From assembly GCA_023418925.1 (NCBI GenBank), contig JAEZYS010000006.1, positions 62,001-126,000 on the forward strand: 64,000 nt of DNA. The letters are read 5' to 3'. This stretch comes from Bacillota bacterium. Lineage in GTDB: Bacteria; Bacillota; Clostridia; Oscillospirales; Ruminococcaceae. Shown piece by piece: positions 25,434-34,919 of this stretch. The number at the start of each line of letters is the position of its first letter. Position 1 is the stretch's first letter. The notes under the pieces are model-generated. The model searched no databases, had not been told where the DNA came from, and saw only the letters and a list, made by a program, of their open reading frames with translations. The translations under genes were made by a program, and so were the position numbers.

Positions 25434-25529
25434 TCAGCGGGATGCGAAAAATGTACCGCGAGTTTCCTCTTCGTTCTGACGACAACTCCCCGTTCGTCAG
25501 ACACTATACGCACATTTTCCTACTCTGTT
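25434..25529 (-). ncRNA. Tetrahydrofolate (THF) riboswitch
   Basis: The minus strand carries the core of the folT-type THF riboswitch: AGAGTAGG near the 5' end, TGTGCGTATAGTG, GGGGAGTTGTCGTCAG, AACGAAGAGG, CTCGCGGTACAT and CATCCCGCT at the 3' end. The order matches the known consensus (GAGTAG, GCGTTAAGTG, GTCGTC, ACGAAG, CGCGGT, ATCCGCT) with small changes. It lies about 75 nt before folT, the typical target. The ligand is reduced folate, which turns down folate uptake. The match is from memory of the consensus, not a covariance search. Confidence 0.9.
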
Positions 25530-25551
25530 AATGCTATATATTTGAAACTTC

Positions 25552-26514
25552 TTAGAAAGAAATAGCATCAGCTACCTTATAAAGCTTTTCGTCAAATGGT
25601 TTCTTCATAGACAAAGCCTCTTTTATATCGTAATCAACAATCTTGTTGTCCTTGAGTGCTACTACTCTGTTGCTCATACCCTTATCAAGAAGATCAACAG
25701 CATAATATCCCATTTCACTTGCGACAACTCTGTCACGAAGTGTAGGATTTCCGCCTCTCTGAACATGTCCGAGAATTGTGGCTCTTGATTCAATACCTGT
25801 AAGTTCTTCAAGCTTCTTTGCAATTTCTTCTGAGCCACCGATTCCTTCGGCAACAACAATAATGAAATGTCTCTTGCTTGACTTTTGGGACTTTTTCATT
25901 TTCTCTGCAATCTGTTCAATTGTAATAGGCATTTCCTTAGTTACAACAGCACTTGCACCCACTGCAATACCAACATTAAGCGCAATCCAGCCTGCATTTC
26001 TTCCCATTACTTCAACAACGCTACATCTGTCATGTGACTGAGCTGTATCCCTGATCTTGTCTATCATTTCAACAGCAGTATTCATTGCTGTATCATAACC
26101 TATTGTATAATCAGTACAGGAAACATCATTATCTATTGTTCCAGGAAGTCCAATACATGGGATTCCCATTGCAGAAAGATCAGCGGCGCCTCTGAATGAA
26201 CCGTCTCCACCAATAACAACAATTCCCTCAAGTCCAAGTTCTTCACACTTTTCCTTAGCTCTTTCAACGCCTTCTTTTTCCTTGAATTCAAGGCATCTTG
26301 CAGTATAAAGAACTGTTCCACCTCTCTGAATTATATTTGATACGGAGCGTTCATCAAGCTGAACGATTTCACCGTTAATTAATCCGTTATAACCTCTTTT
26401 AATACCTATAGCTTCATATCCTCGTGCAATAGCAGCCCTTGCAACAGCTCTGACAGCAGCATTCATTCCAGGTGCGTCACCACCACTTGTAAGTATTCCT
26501 ATTTTCTTTGCCAT
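25552..26514 (-). CDS. pfkA: ATP-dependent 6-phosphofructokinase
   Basis: 320 residues, the classic bacterial PfkA length. ILTSGGDAPGMNAAVRAV at the N-terminus, VVIGGDGSFRGAADLS for ATP, GLPGTIDNDVSCTDYTIGYDTA with the catalytic TIDND, and EVMGRNAGWIAL for fructose 6-phosphate. GHVQRGGNPTLRDRV completes the allosteric effector region. It commits sugar to glycolysis. The gene has a consensus promoter (26583-26611). The motif GGDGS rather than GGDGT is usual for ATP-dependent enzymes. The ribosome site AGGAGG lies before the ATG. dnaE lies upstream, a common clostridial neighbour. Confidence 0.97.
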   Translation of the reverse strand: MAKKIGILTSGGDAPGMNAAVRAVARAAIARGYEAIGIKRGYNGLINGEIVQLDERSVSNIIQRGGTVLYTARCLEFKEKEGVERAKEKCEELGLEGIVVIGGDGSFRGAADLSAMGIPCIGLPGTIDNDVSCTDYTIGYDTAMNTAVEMIDKIRDTAQSHDRCSVVEVMGRNAGWIALNVGIAVGASAVVTKEMPITIEQIAEKMKKSQKSSKRHFIIVVAEGIGGSEEIAKKLEELTGIESRATILGHVQRGGNPTLRDRVVASEMGYYAVDLLDKGMSNRVVALKDNKIVDYDIKEALSMKKPFDEKLYKVADAISF

Positions 26515-26582
26515 ATTAACATCCTCCTGTGAATAATAAAAATTATATATTAAAAAATAGTATTATGTTATTTAACAAGTCT

Positions 26583-26611
26583 ATTCTACTATTCTGCATA
26601 TTTTTTGTCAA
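26583..26611 (-). promoter_or_regulatory. Sigma-A promoter of pfkA
   Basis: TTGACA, 17-bp spacer, TAGAAT on the minus strand, in the gap between dnaE and pfkA, about 65 nt before the ATG. Confidence 0.85.
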
Positions 26612-26662
26612 GTGTAAAAATTTATTTCCTACCTTTTCTCATATTAAATATACCACAACTTG

Positions 26663-29600
26663 TTAAATTAATAACAAATTATCCTTACCAGCTATATTCT
26701 GAATTTTTTCAATAAGCTTATTACTAACTGTTACCCCGGAAATATTCTTGTTTACAGTCTTTTTCTTAAGTGCTTCCAGATAGAAATAGAGCTTGTTTTT
26801 CCCTGGGAAATCCATTGCAATGTTTATAATATTCTGTATCTGCTTTCTTTCATCATTACCGAAAATTCTGACACATATATCCATACTACAGCTTGTTCTA
26901 ATAAAATCATTGACAGAATAAATACTTTCAGCAACAATGCTTATGCTTCCGGACTTTTCATTTGTTTTGCCCTCAACAGCTATTGCATTATCCTTTGTAA
27001 ACAAAAGCTGATTATCAATATACAGGTTTGGAAATACAACACATTCAATCTCTCCTGTATCATCTTCAAGAGTAACAAATGCCATCTTGTCTTTATTTCT
27101 TGTTTGAAATGTTTTTACATTCTGAACCGTACATAGAATTTTTACCTTATGTTCATCCTCGGTAATATCAGCTATTCTGTTAAATCTTCTTGCTTCAGCA
27201 AACAGTCTGTAACTATCAAGTGGATGTCCTGAAATATACATTCCAGTTGCATCCTTTTCCTTTCTTAATAAGGTCATAAAATCATATTCATCAACATAAG
27301 CAACACTTATCTCATTACTATCCGCACTTGCAGTGTTATTGCCAAAGAAGTCAATCTGACCATCAACATTCATTCTGCTTTCATTAGCAAAGTTTAAAAA
27401 AATTCTTTCATAATTCTCTGTCATCTGCCTGCGGTTCAATGAGAAACAATCCAATGAACCGCTGTTTATCAGTGATTCCACAGATCTTCTGTTTAAGTCT
27501 TTGTCTTTCATTCTGTTGCAAAAGTCATTAAGTGTTTTAAAATCGCCCTGCTGATGTCTGCTGTCAATAATCTGATTAATTGTATTTCTGCCAAGGTTTT
27601 TTATGGCAAGCATAGCAAATCTTATTCCGTCCTTGACAGCAGTAAATCCAGATTCACTTTCATTGATATCAGGCCGCAGAACCTTAACACCGGTTTTTTC
27701 ACATTCTGAAATATACTCCATAAGCTTGCCAGTAAAGTCGAGAACGCTTGTCATAAGTGCAGCCATATATTCTTTATAGAAATGACACTTTAGATAAGCT
27801 GTCTGGTATGAAATATAAGCATATGCTGCAGCATGTGACTTATTGAAAGCATATGATGCAAAGCTAACCATCTCATCAAAAATATCGTTTGCCGTCTTTT
27901 CAGGGACACCATTCTGTATTGATCCGCTGACGAATGCATCTCTTTCCTTAAGCATTACATCACTTTTTTTCTTTGCCATTGCCCTTCTGACAAGGTCTGC
28001 ACGACCATAAGAATATCCGCCAAGCTTACGGCAGATTTCCATAACCTGTTCCTGATATACTATGCAGCCATAGGTAACGTCAAGGATTTCTTTAAGCAAA
28101 GGATGCTTGTATGTTACCTTTTCAGGATTATGCCTATTCTGAATATACTTTGGTATACTATCCATAGGACCAGGTCTGTAAAGTGATATTACAGCAATAA
28201 TATCCTCTATATTTTCAGGATTAAGCCTCATAAGCACCTGACGCATACCTGCACTTTCAAGCTGGAAAACACCGGTTGTGTTTCCGCCTGAAATCATTGC
28301 ATAAGTTTCTTTGTCATCAAGTGGAATAGTGTTTATATCGAAATCAGGCTTATTTTTTCTTATACTGTTGACGCAATCCTTTATTACGGTAAGGTTTCGA
28401 AGCCCTAAGAAATCCATTTTAAGAAGTCCTAGGCTTTCAAGGATATTCATGGGATATTGTGTAACAAGTGAACCGTCATTAAGCTGCACAGGTACATATT
28501 CATTTACAGGAGCATCTGAAATTACTACACCTGCTGCATGAGTTGAGGCATGTCTTGGCAAGCCTTCAATTTTCATTGAATTATCAATAAGCTCATGCAC
28601 TGTTCTGTCAGTTTCGTACAGCTTTTCAAGCTCCTTACTTGAATTTAACGCTTTATCAAGAGTTATATGCAATTCATATGGAATAAGTTTAGCAACGCTG
28701 TCCACAAGCTGATATGACAAATTCATAACTCTGCCGACATCACGAACAGCTGCTTTTGCCGCCATAGTTCCGAAAGTAATGATCTGCGCAACTCTGTCTG
28801 AACCATACTTCTCAACAACATAATCAATAACACGCTGTCTTCCCTCATAGCAGAAATCTATATCAAAGTCAGGCATTGACACTCTTTCAGGGTTAAGGAA
28901 TCTTTCAAAAAGAAGTCCGTACTTCATCGGGTCAATACTTGTAATTCCTATACAATATGCTGCAATACTTCCCGCACCTGAGCCTCTTCCAGGTCCCACC
29001 GGAATATCATGTTCACGTGCAAATCTTATAAAATCCCAGACAATCAGATAATAGTCTGTATAGCCCATTTTTATAACTATATCAAGCTCATGTTCCATAC
29101 GGTCAAGAACTTCCTGTGACGGATTGTTGCCATATCTTTTCTTCATGCCCATATAGCAAAGATTTCTGAAATAATCAGCATTGTCTATATCTTTATCAAT
29201 ATAGAATTTAGGAAGTTTGATTACACCAAACTCAAATTCAACATTACACTTTTCTGCGATAGCAGTTGTGTTCTCTACTGCTGACGGGCAGTTCTTAAAT
29301 AATTGTGTCATTTCTTCTGTAGATTTTATATAGAATTCATCATTTGGGAAAGCCATAGCATTAGGTTCATCCAGAAGTTTGTTTGTCTGTATAGACAGCA
29401 GAATCTTCTGCATTTTTGCATCTGATTTCTCTATATAGTGAGCATCGTTTGTTGCAACAAGAGGAATACCTGTTTCTTCTGAAAGCCTGCATATAAGCGG
29501 GATAATCTTTATCTGCTCTGATATACGATGATTCTGCACTTCAAGATAATAGTTCCCCTTATCGAAAATATCATTATACAGCAAAGCTGTTTTTTTAGCA

Positions 29601-30061
29601 TTATCATATTCACCGTTCACAAGTAGTCTTGCAATCTCACCTGCAAGACATCCGGACAAAGCAATAAGACCTTTGCTGTATTTACGCAAGGTCTCTATAT
29701 CAACTCTTGGTTTATTGTAAAAACCTTCAGTATACCCGATAGACACAAGCTTTATAAGGTTCTGATATCCCTCGTTGTCCTTACATAAAAGTACAAGGTG
29801 ATAAGGCTTGCTGTCTAAATGATGTACCTTATCAAACCTACTCCTTGGGGCAACATAAACTTCGCACCCAATAATAGGTTTTACGCCTTGAGCTTTAGCC
29901 TCGGAATAAAACTCAATTACACCATACATACATCCGTGGTCGGTAATAGCAACCGCACTCTGCCCTAGTTCCTTGACATGTGCAACAAGCTCTTTTATCT
30001 TGCATGCACCATCAAGAAGGCTGTATGGACTATGCACATGGAGGTGAACAAAATCATTCAT
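26663..30061 (-). CDS. dnaE: DNA polymerase III alpha subunit (DnaE)
   Basis: 1132 residues. The N-terminal PHP domain has FVHLHVHSPYSLLDGA, VAITDHGCMYG and GCEVYVAP; the metal-binding His pattern looks intact. The C-family polymerase core includes GPGRGSGAGSIAAYCIGIT, SMPDFDIDFCYEGRQRVI (catalytic Asp pair) and FLGLRNLTVIKDCV. The helix-hairpin-helix region and a C-terminal OB fold (NVKTFQTRNKDKMAFVTLED) follow. Firmicutes usually have two replicative polymerases, PolC and DnaE; this is the DnaE type, without an inserted exonuclease domain. The start overlaps the whiA stop by 8 nt (GATGAATGA), so the two are coupled. Confidence 0.96.
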   Translation of the reverse strand: MNDFVHLHVHSPYSLLDGACKIKELVAHVKELGQSAVAITDHGCMYGVIEFYSEAKAQGVKPIIGCEVYVAPRSRFDKVHHLDSKPYHLVLLCKDNEGYQNLIKLVSIGYTEGFYNKPRVDIETLRKYSKGLIALSGCLAGEIARLLVNGEYDNAKKTALLYNDIFDKGNYYLEVQNHRISEQIKIIPLICRLSEETGIPLVATNDAHYIEKSDAKMQKILLSIQTNKLLDEPNAMAFPNDEFYIKSTEEMTQLFKNCPSAVENTTAIAEKCNVEFEFGVIKLPKFYIDKDIDNADYFRNLCYMGMKKRYGNNPSQEVLDRMEHELDIVIKMGYTDYYLIVWDFIRFAREHDIPVGPGRGSGAGSIAAYCIGITSIDPMKYGLLFERFLNPERVSMPDFDIDFCYEGRQRVIDYVVEKYGSDRVAQIITFGTMAAKAAVRDVGRVMNLSYQLVDSVAKLIPYELHITLDKALNSSKELEKLYETDRTVHELIDNSMKIEGLPRHASTHAAGVVISDAPVNEYVPVQLNDGSLVTQYPMNILESLGLLKMDFLGLRNLTVIKDCVNSIRKNKPDFDINTIPLDDKETYAMISGGNTTGVFQLESAGMRQVLMRLNPENIEDIIAVISLYRPGPMDSIPKYIQNRHNPEKVTYKHPLLKEILDVTYGCIVYQEQVMEICRKLGGYSYGRADLVRRAMAKKKSDVMLKERDAFVSGSIQNGVPEKTANDIFDEMVSFASYAFNKSHAAAYAYISYQTAYLKCHFYKEYMAALMTSVLDFTGKLMEYISECEKTGVKVLRPDINESESGFTAVKDGIRFAMLAIKNLGRNTINQIIDSRHQQGDFKTLNDFCNRMKDKDLNRRSVESLINSGSLDCFSLNRRQMTENYERIFLNFANESRMNVDGQIDFFGNNTASADSNEISVAYVDEYDFMTLLRKEKDATGMYISGHPLDSYRLFAEARRFNRIADITEDEHKVKILCTVQNVKTFQTRNKDKMAFVTLEDDTGEIECVVFPNLYIDNQLLFTKDNAIAVEGKTNEKSGSISIVAESIYSVNDFIRTSCSMDICVRIFGNDERKQIQNIINIAMDFPGKNKLYFYLEALKKKTVNKNISGVTVSNKLIEKIQNIAGKDNLLLI

Positions 30062-30983
30062 CGGACTTTTCCTTTTTTTCTCGCAATTCTTCAGCTATTT
30101 CTGAAATTCTCCTGAGTCTGTGATTTGCTCCTGATCTGCCAAGGGGCTTGTCAAGCATCTCCCCGATTTCTCTTAATGAGCATTCAGGATACTCCATCCT
30201 TACTTCTGCAATATTCTGCAATTCTTTGGAAAGATAATTAAGTCCAACAGTTGCCGCAATATATTCTATATCTTTAATCTGATTCTCACTGGCTTTAAGT
30301 GTACGCTCAATATTTGCAGCATCACAGTTCGCAATTCTGTTTGCTTTATTTCTAACATCTTTATAAATTTTTACATTCATAAGTTCAATTGAAGACATTG
30401 TTGCACCCATTGATGTCAGGAAATCTTCAATCTGCTCGCTTTCCTTCAAATAAAGAATATCCATACCCTTTCGCTCGGTATGCTTGAAGTTTATATCAAT
30501 TGACTGCATAAGCGTAATAACATCTTCGCATAGTTCAGGATATGGGATAACCATTTCAAGGTGGTACTCCTTCAATGGTTCGGTTATACTTCCGCATGAC
30601 AAGAATGCTCCTGCTATAAAGCTGAGCATATTATTCTGATTTATTATATCCCACTGAATTCTATGTATAATCTTCCTGCTTGAAATATGATAAAGATAAA
30701 TAATCTTATCTCTGTGATGTTCCTGCTCAATACTAAGATAATAAAGTATTACTTTATTTTTCTTTTCATTCTTAACAACAGTAACTACTTTTTTATCGCA
30801 GAGAATATCATCTGCAAGCTTGCAAAACAATTCTGCAGTAATATCATTTTCTGTCTGGAACATTATCATTTCTGGGGTAAACTGCTTACAAAACAAAAGC
30901 ATTCCGTAAAAACAGGAATACTTCTGTTCTCTGTCCTCTATCAAAGAGCATAATTCTTTCTTGACAGAATATGAAAAAGACAT
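30054..30983 (-). CDS. whiA: Sporulation/cell division regulator WhiA
   Basis: 309 residues. The N-terminal part resembles a LAGLIDADG homing endonuclease fold without catalytic residues (SFIAGAFLSCGSITEP), and the C-terminal domain is a helix-turn-helix with SLREIGEMLDKPLGRSGANHRLRRI, the family signature. In Streptomyces WhiA controls sporulation septation; in Bacillus it affects chromosome segregation and FtsZ-ring formation. It starts 15 nt after rapZ and overlaps dnaE. In many Firmicutes a yvcK (cofD-like) gene sits between rapZ and whiA; it is missing here. Confidence 0.94.
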   Translation of the reverse strand: MSFSYSVKKELCSLIEDREQKYSCFYGMLLFCKQFTPEMIMFQTENDITAELFCKLADDILCDKKVVTVVKNEKKNKVILYYLSIEQEHHRDKIIYLYHISSRKIIHRIQWDIINQNNMLSFIAGAFLSCGSITEPLKEYHLEMVIPYPELCEDVITLMQSIDINFKHTERKGMDILYLKESEQIEDFLTSMGATMSSIELMNVKIYKDVRNKANRIANCDAANIERTLKASENQIKDIEYIAATVGLNYLSKELQNIAEVRMEYPECSLREIGEMLDKPLGRSGANHRLRRISEIAEELREKKEKSDE

Positions 30984-30998
30984 ATCAAACTCTCCATT

Positions 30999-31862
30999 TT
31001 AATGCTTGCCGACATCTCTGTGAGATATTCGGCACGAATAATCCTTGCCGTTCAGGTATTTATAGATTGCCTCAGCAAAGGTAACAGATCTGTGCTTTCC
31101 GCCTGTACATCCAAACGATATTACAAGCTGGCTCTTACCCTCTTGTATATATAATGGAATAAGAAAGTCAAGAAGATCCTTAAGTTTCTTTAATAACTCA
31201 GTTGACTGTTCAAACTTAAGCACAAAATCAGAAACACAGCTTTCAAGACCTGTATGGTTTTTAAGTTCCTTCACATAGAAAGGATTGGGTAAACATCTTA
31301 CATCAAAAACAAGATCTGCTTCCCTTGAAATACCATATTTATATCCGAATGACATAACTTTTATAACCATTGACTGGTTCGGATTGTCAAGGAACAATGA
31401 ATGAACAGTTTCTTTCAGCTGTGCCATTGACAACTCTGAAGTATCAATGTAATAATCAGCAGCTTCACGGACTGATGCAAATATCTCACGCTCTGTATCA
31501 ATAGCCTTTTGCAGGCTTCCATATGCCTGTTCATCAAGAGGATGCTTTCTTCTTGTCTCCTTGTATCGCTTTATAAGCACATCATCAGATGCATCAAGGA
31601 AAAGAATTGACACATCAATTCCGCTTTCTTTAAGCGTCTGTATACCCTTATCAAACTCAAAGAAAAATTCTCCTCCCCTGACATCAGTAACTATTGCAAC
31701 CTTGTTTATATGACCTTCCTTAGACTGCAGACATATATCCGCAAATTTCGGGATAAGCTGAGGAGGTATATTATCAATACAATAATAGCCCATATCTTCA
31801 AGAACATTAATTACACCGGATTTTCCTGAACCGGACAATCCTGTAATTATAAGAAAACGCAT
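30999..31862 (-). CDS. rapZ: RNase adapter RapZ (nucleotide-binding YvcJ family)
   Basis: 287 residues. P-loop GLSGSGKSGVINVLED at the N-terminus, DVRGGEFF and FLDASDDVLIKRYKETRRKHPL in the middle, and the C-terminal FGCTGGKHRSVTFAE signature. In E. coli RapZ targets a small RNA to RNase E in amino-sugar control; in Bacillus YvcJ binds nucleotides and affects competence. In Gram-positives the role is less clear. The GGGGGAAGG ribosome site lies just before the ATG. It follows murB by 77 nt and precedes whiA, the usual order. Confidence 0.94.
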   Translation of the reverse strand: MRFLIITGLSGSGKSGVINVLEDMGYYCIDNIPPQLIPKFADICLQSKEGHINKVAIVTDVRGGEFFFEFDKGIQTLKESGIDVSILFLDASDDVLIKRYKETRRKHPLDEQAYGSLQKAIDTEREIFASVREAADYYIDTSELSMAQLKETVHSLFLDNPNQSMVIKVMSFGYKYGISREADLVFDVRCLPNPFYVKELKNHTGLESCVSDFVLKFEQSTELLKKLKDLLDFLIPLYIQEGKSQLVISFGCTGGKHRSVTFAEAIYKYLNGKDYSCRISHRDVGKH

Positions 31863-31939
31863 ATACCTTCCCCCATTGATTTATTTTTATGACCATGCTT
31901 CCTTAGAAAACATGCCTACCCTTTTGATGTTTTTACATT

Positions 31940-32860
31940 TCAATCTTTTCTATCAGACAATATAATAGGCTCATGCTCCAGCATATAGCCTGTTTTTTCA
32001 AATACAATATCTTTTACATTCTGAATAAGCTTCATCATGTCATCAAAAGATGCATTATCTTTATTTATAACAAACCCACTATGCTTTGTACTTACTTCAG
32101 CCCCACCTATATTTAAGCCTTTAAGTCCGGACTGCTCAATAAGTACAGCGGCATAATTGCCCTCCGGTCTTTTGAACATACTTCCTGCGCTTGGATATTC
32201 AAGCGGCTGTTTGGATTTTCTCTTCTCCAGAAGTTCTGCCATTCTGCTCTTTATGTTTTCAGGAGTATCCTTATGCAGTTTAAAACACGCAGAAAGAATA
32301 ATCTGCTTATTATCGCTGAAAACACTTTTTCGATATGACAGATTCATTTCCTGGTTTTTATACTCAAATATGTTTCCGTTTTTATCGCACGCAGATGCAG
32401 ATAATATTACATCCTTGATTTCCCCGCCGTACGCACCCGCATTCATGTACACTGCTCCGCCAACTGTTCCTGGAATTCCCCATGCAAATTCAAGTCCGCT
32501 CAGGCTGTTTTCAAGTGCAAACTGGCACAGCCTAGAAAGCGGAGCACCTGCATTACAGAAGATGGTATTCTCATCTGTCAGCTTTATATCCGAAAAATCA
32601 CTGCCCATATACAATACAACAGAATCAATACCATTGTCATCAATTATTACATTTGACCCTTTTCCTAAAATGACAAAAGGAACAGACATTTCATTGCACT
32701 TTTTTACAAGCTCCCTGCATGAATCAGCGCAGTTAACTTCAATAAACAACGGACAAGCTCCACCAATTTTTATAGTTGTATAATTCCTGAGATTTTTTCC
32801 TTTTTCAGCCTTACAGCCCAAACTGATTGCAAGATTATAAATACTAACGCAGTCAATCAT
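31940..32860 (-). CDS. murB: UDP-N-acetylenolpyruvoylglucosamine reductase (MurB)
   Basis: About 306 residues. An FAD enzyme that reduces the enolpyruvyl group to make UDP-MurNAc, a peptidoglycan precursor. TTIKIGGACPLF and VILGKGSNVIIDD bind FAD; WGIPGTVGGAVYMNAGAYGGEI, LSYRKSVFS and YPSAGSMFKRP line the active site, with EHEPIIL at the end. The single short loop is that of type II (Gram-positive) MurB. The longest frame starts at TTG 32875; ATG 32860 (MIDCVSIYN) is more plausible, though its ribosome site (GGG) is modest. It precedes rapZ. Confidence 0.94.
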   Translation of the reverse strand: MIDCVSIYNLAISLGCKAEKGKNLRNYTTIKIGGACPLFIEVNCADSCRELVKKCNEMSVPFVILGKGSNVIIDDNGIDSVVLYMGSDFSDIKLTDENTIFCNAGAPLSRLCQFALENSLSGLEFAWGIPGTVGGAVYMNAGAYGGEIKDVILSASACDKNGNIFEYKNQEMNLSYRKSVFSDNKQIILSACFKLHKDTPENIKSRMAELLEKRKSKQPLEYPSAGSMFKRPEGNYAAVLIEQSGLKGLNIGGAEVSTKHSGFVINKDNASFDDMMKLIQNVKDIVFEKTGYMLEHEPIILSDRKD

Positions 32861-32910
32861 TATCCCGAAACCCAACTTTCATTATATTTATAATAAAATA
32901 AATATGCTTT

Positions 32911-33633
32911 TTATTCAAAAATCTTTCCACGCTTTTTGTTGATAAACTCTTTTAATACATCCCAATCTGAATTTACAATAAGTTTTTTCGGGAAGTTCTG
33001 TTCTTCAAGCAATTTTTCAGAAGCTGAAACCTCTCCTACTACTCCCATAAAATGAGCATCTGTATTAACAACAACAGGAATTTCGTATTTCTTGCAAATC
33101 CTTATTATTTCCTTGTAATTATCAGTAGTTTTCTTGTAAAGAATAGTATTTTCATTTATCTCTACAAGCTTTTCATATTCCTTCAATTTCTTAAGGCATT
33201 TTTCATAATCAAAAGTAAATCTTATATTTGCACAATGCCCGATTACATCTATAAACGGATTTTCAGCAACATTAAGATATAGCTGTGTCGGATCGCTTAT
33301 TCCATCAACAGGAGCAGGAGCATCGTGAACTGAGGCAATAATCCATTCAAGTTTTGAACACTCGTTATCATCAAAATCCAGCTTGCCCTTGTAATCAATA
33401 ATACTTGCTTCTGCTCCGAAAATAAGGTTTACTCCGCAAAGCTGTCTTGGTAATGCTCTTTTCAGATTATGAAAATGCCAGATATGAGGCCCGTCCTGTG
33501 AAGCAGGTGTATGGTCAGTTATGGCAAGCGCCTTCAGACCTTTCTGAGAGGCTGCCTGTGCCATTTCATAAACGGTTGAGTAAGCGTGTGTCGAAGCAAT
33601 GGTGTGAGTATGTGTATCGGCCTGTATCAGCAT
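32911..33633 (-). CDS. PHP-domain phosphatase (YcdX-like)
   Basis: 240 residues with metal-binding motifs of a stand-alone PHP fold: DTHTHTIAS with a later HAYST, LAITDHTPA, FGAEASI, IIASVHDAPAP, VIGHCANI and VVNTDAHFMG. The arrangement is close to E. coli YcdX, a trinuclear zinc phosphatase; some relatives are histidinol phosphatases, but the motif spacing favours the YcdX type. The substrate is unknown. It lies between hprK and murB with short gaps, a conserved clostridial neighbourhood. The ribosome site GAGGATACT precedes the ATG. Confidence 0.85.
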   Translation of the reverse strand: MLIQADTHTHTIASTHAYSTVYEMAQAASQKGLKALAITDHTPASQDGPHIWHFHNLKRALPRQLCGVNLIFGAEASIIDYKGKLDFDDNECSKLEWIIASVHDAPAPVDGISDPTQLYLNVAENPFIDVIGHCANIRFTFDYEKCLKKLKEYEKLVEINENTILYKKTTDNYKEIIRICKKYEIPVVVNTDAHFMGVVGEVSASEKLLEEQNFPKKLIVNSDWDVLKEFINKKRGKIFE

Positions 33634-33661
33634 TTTATATAGTATCCTCCATTATCTATTA

Positions 33662-34624
33662 TCAGAATATATCCCATTTTTTAACTGTTTCTTTCTTATC
33701 CATATCAAGTCCAAGGTTATCAAGAAGTTCCTGAGCAGCATTATAGCCCATCTTCTTCTGACGGTTATTCATAGCAGCAACTTCAAGAATTACAGCAAGA
33801 TTACGTCCTGGCTTTACAGGAATTGTATTGCAAGGAATTTTTACGCCAAGAATTGATGTAAACTCATTATCAACGCCCATACGGTCATAAACCTTCTCGC
33901 TGTCCCATGGTTCAAGCTCAACTATCATGTCAATTTTTTCAGTTACCTTTACAGCTCCCATACCGAAAAGTCTTCTTGCGTTGACAATTCCGATACCTCT
34001 GATTTCAAGGAAGTGACGGATATTTTCAGGTGAAGTACCAACAAGGCTTATATTTGAAACTTTTCTGATTTCAACAGCATCATCAGCAACGAGTCTGTGA
34101 CCTCTTTTGATAAGCTCAACAGCAGTTTCACTCTTACCTACTCCGCTTTCACCGAGAATAAGCATTCCTTCGCCGTATACTTCAATAAGAACACCATGAC
34201 GTGTTATTCTTGGAGCAAGGTGCAGATTAAGAAAGGCAATTAACGATGCCATAAAGCTTGATGTACTTTCCTTACTTCTTAAAAGAGGCATCCCATGTTT
34301 TTTTGCAAGTTCAACCATTTCAGGAAAATATGGAAGCTCTCTTGAAATAATAAGTGCAGGTATTTTCTGTTCAAAAAGTCTATCAATACGTTCATATCTT
34401 GTAGCCTCATCAATTGTTGAAAGATAAGCAAACTCCATCTTTCCAACAATCTGGATTCTTGCATTGCTGAAATATTCATAGAAACCCATAAGCTGAAGAC
34501 CAGGGCGATTAATGTCTGTTTCATCAATCAGGATATTTTCTGCATCCATCGGAAGATAAACGGCTTCAAGCTGAAACTCATCAATTATTGCTTTTAAAGA
34601 GACGGTAAATTTATTCTCATTCAT
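33662..34624 (-). CDS. hprK: HPr kinase/phosphorylase
   Basis: 320 residues. The C-terminal kinase domain has Walker A LILGESGVGKSETAVELIKRGHRLVADDAVEI and the family signature EIRGIGIVNARRLFGMGAV; NIRHFLEIRG and NTIPVKPGRNLAVILEVAAMNNRQKKMG follow. The enzyme phosphorylates HPr on Ser46 in response to glycolytic intermediates and so drives carbon catabolite control. It is the first gene of hprK-PHP-murB-rapZ-whiA-dnaE and has a consensus promoter (34690-34718). GGAG lies 6 nt before the ATG. HPr (ptsH) is not in the window. Confidence 0.96.
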   Translation of the reverse strand: MNENKFTVSLKAIIDEFQLEAVYLPMDAENILIDETDINRPGLQLMGFYEYFSNARIQIVGKMEFAYLSTIDEATRYERIDRLFEQKIPALIISRELPYFPEMVELAKKHGMPLLRSKESTSSFMASLIAFLNLHLAPRITRHGVLIEVYGEGMLILGESGVGKSETAVELIKRGHRLVADDAVEIRKVSNISLVGTSPENIRHFLEIRGIGIVNARRLFGMGAVKVTEKIDMIVELEPWDSEKVYDRMGVDNEFTSILGVKIPCNTIPVKPGRNLAVILEVAAMNNRQKKMGYNAAQELLDNLGLDMDKKETVKKWDIF

Positions 34625-34689
34625 AACAAGCTCCGTTTCTGACTACATTAGCTTTTAGCATATTGTCGTCACATCGTTAATTTTATAAT

Positions 34690-34718
34690 ATTATACTTCA
34701 TTTTCTATTTTTTTTCAA
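34690..34718 (-). promoter_or_regulatory. Sigma-A promoter of hprK operon
   Basis: TTGAAA, 17-bp spacer, TATAAT on the minus strand. It leaves a leader of about 60 nt. It faces the moxR promoter across a very AT-rich divergent region. Confidence 0.85.
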
Positions 34719-34858
34719 GGAGGTTTTTCAATTTAACACATATAAAAAATAAATATTAATTAAACATTGCAAATTAATATCAAAATATGTTAATAATAAG
34801 ATTGCAAAATGTCATATTATTCTAATAATATAATTGTTATTTGTATATAAATTGTAAT

Positions 34859-34886
34859 TTGTTTTTTTAGAAAAATGTGATATACT
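34859..34886 (+). promoter_or_regulatory. Sigma-A promoter of moxR operon
   Basis: TTGTTT, 16-bp spacer, TATACT with an extended TGA just before it, 33 nt upstream of the moxR ATG; AGGGG precedes that start. Confidence 0.75.
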
Positions 34887-34919
34887 GTTAATGTATTATG
34901 TAAAATAAGGGGAACAAAA

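Noticed and set aside
32157..32783. Plus-strand 208-codon frame opposite murB
   Set aside because: Antisense shadow of murB with no start signal and no family resemblance.
34625..34919. Strand switch and AT-rich region as a possible replication origin
   Set aside because: Ordinary divergent promoters for hprK and moxR explain it; no DnaA boxes or origin genes.
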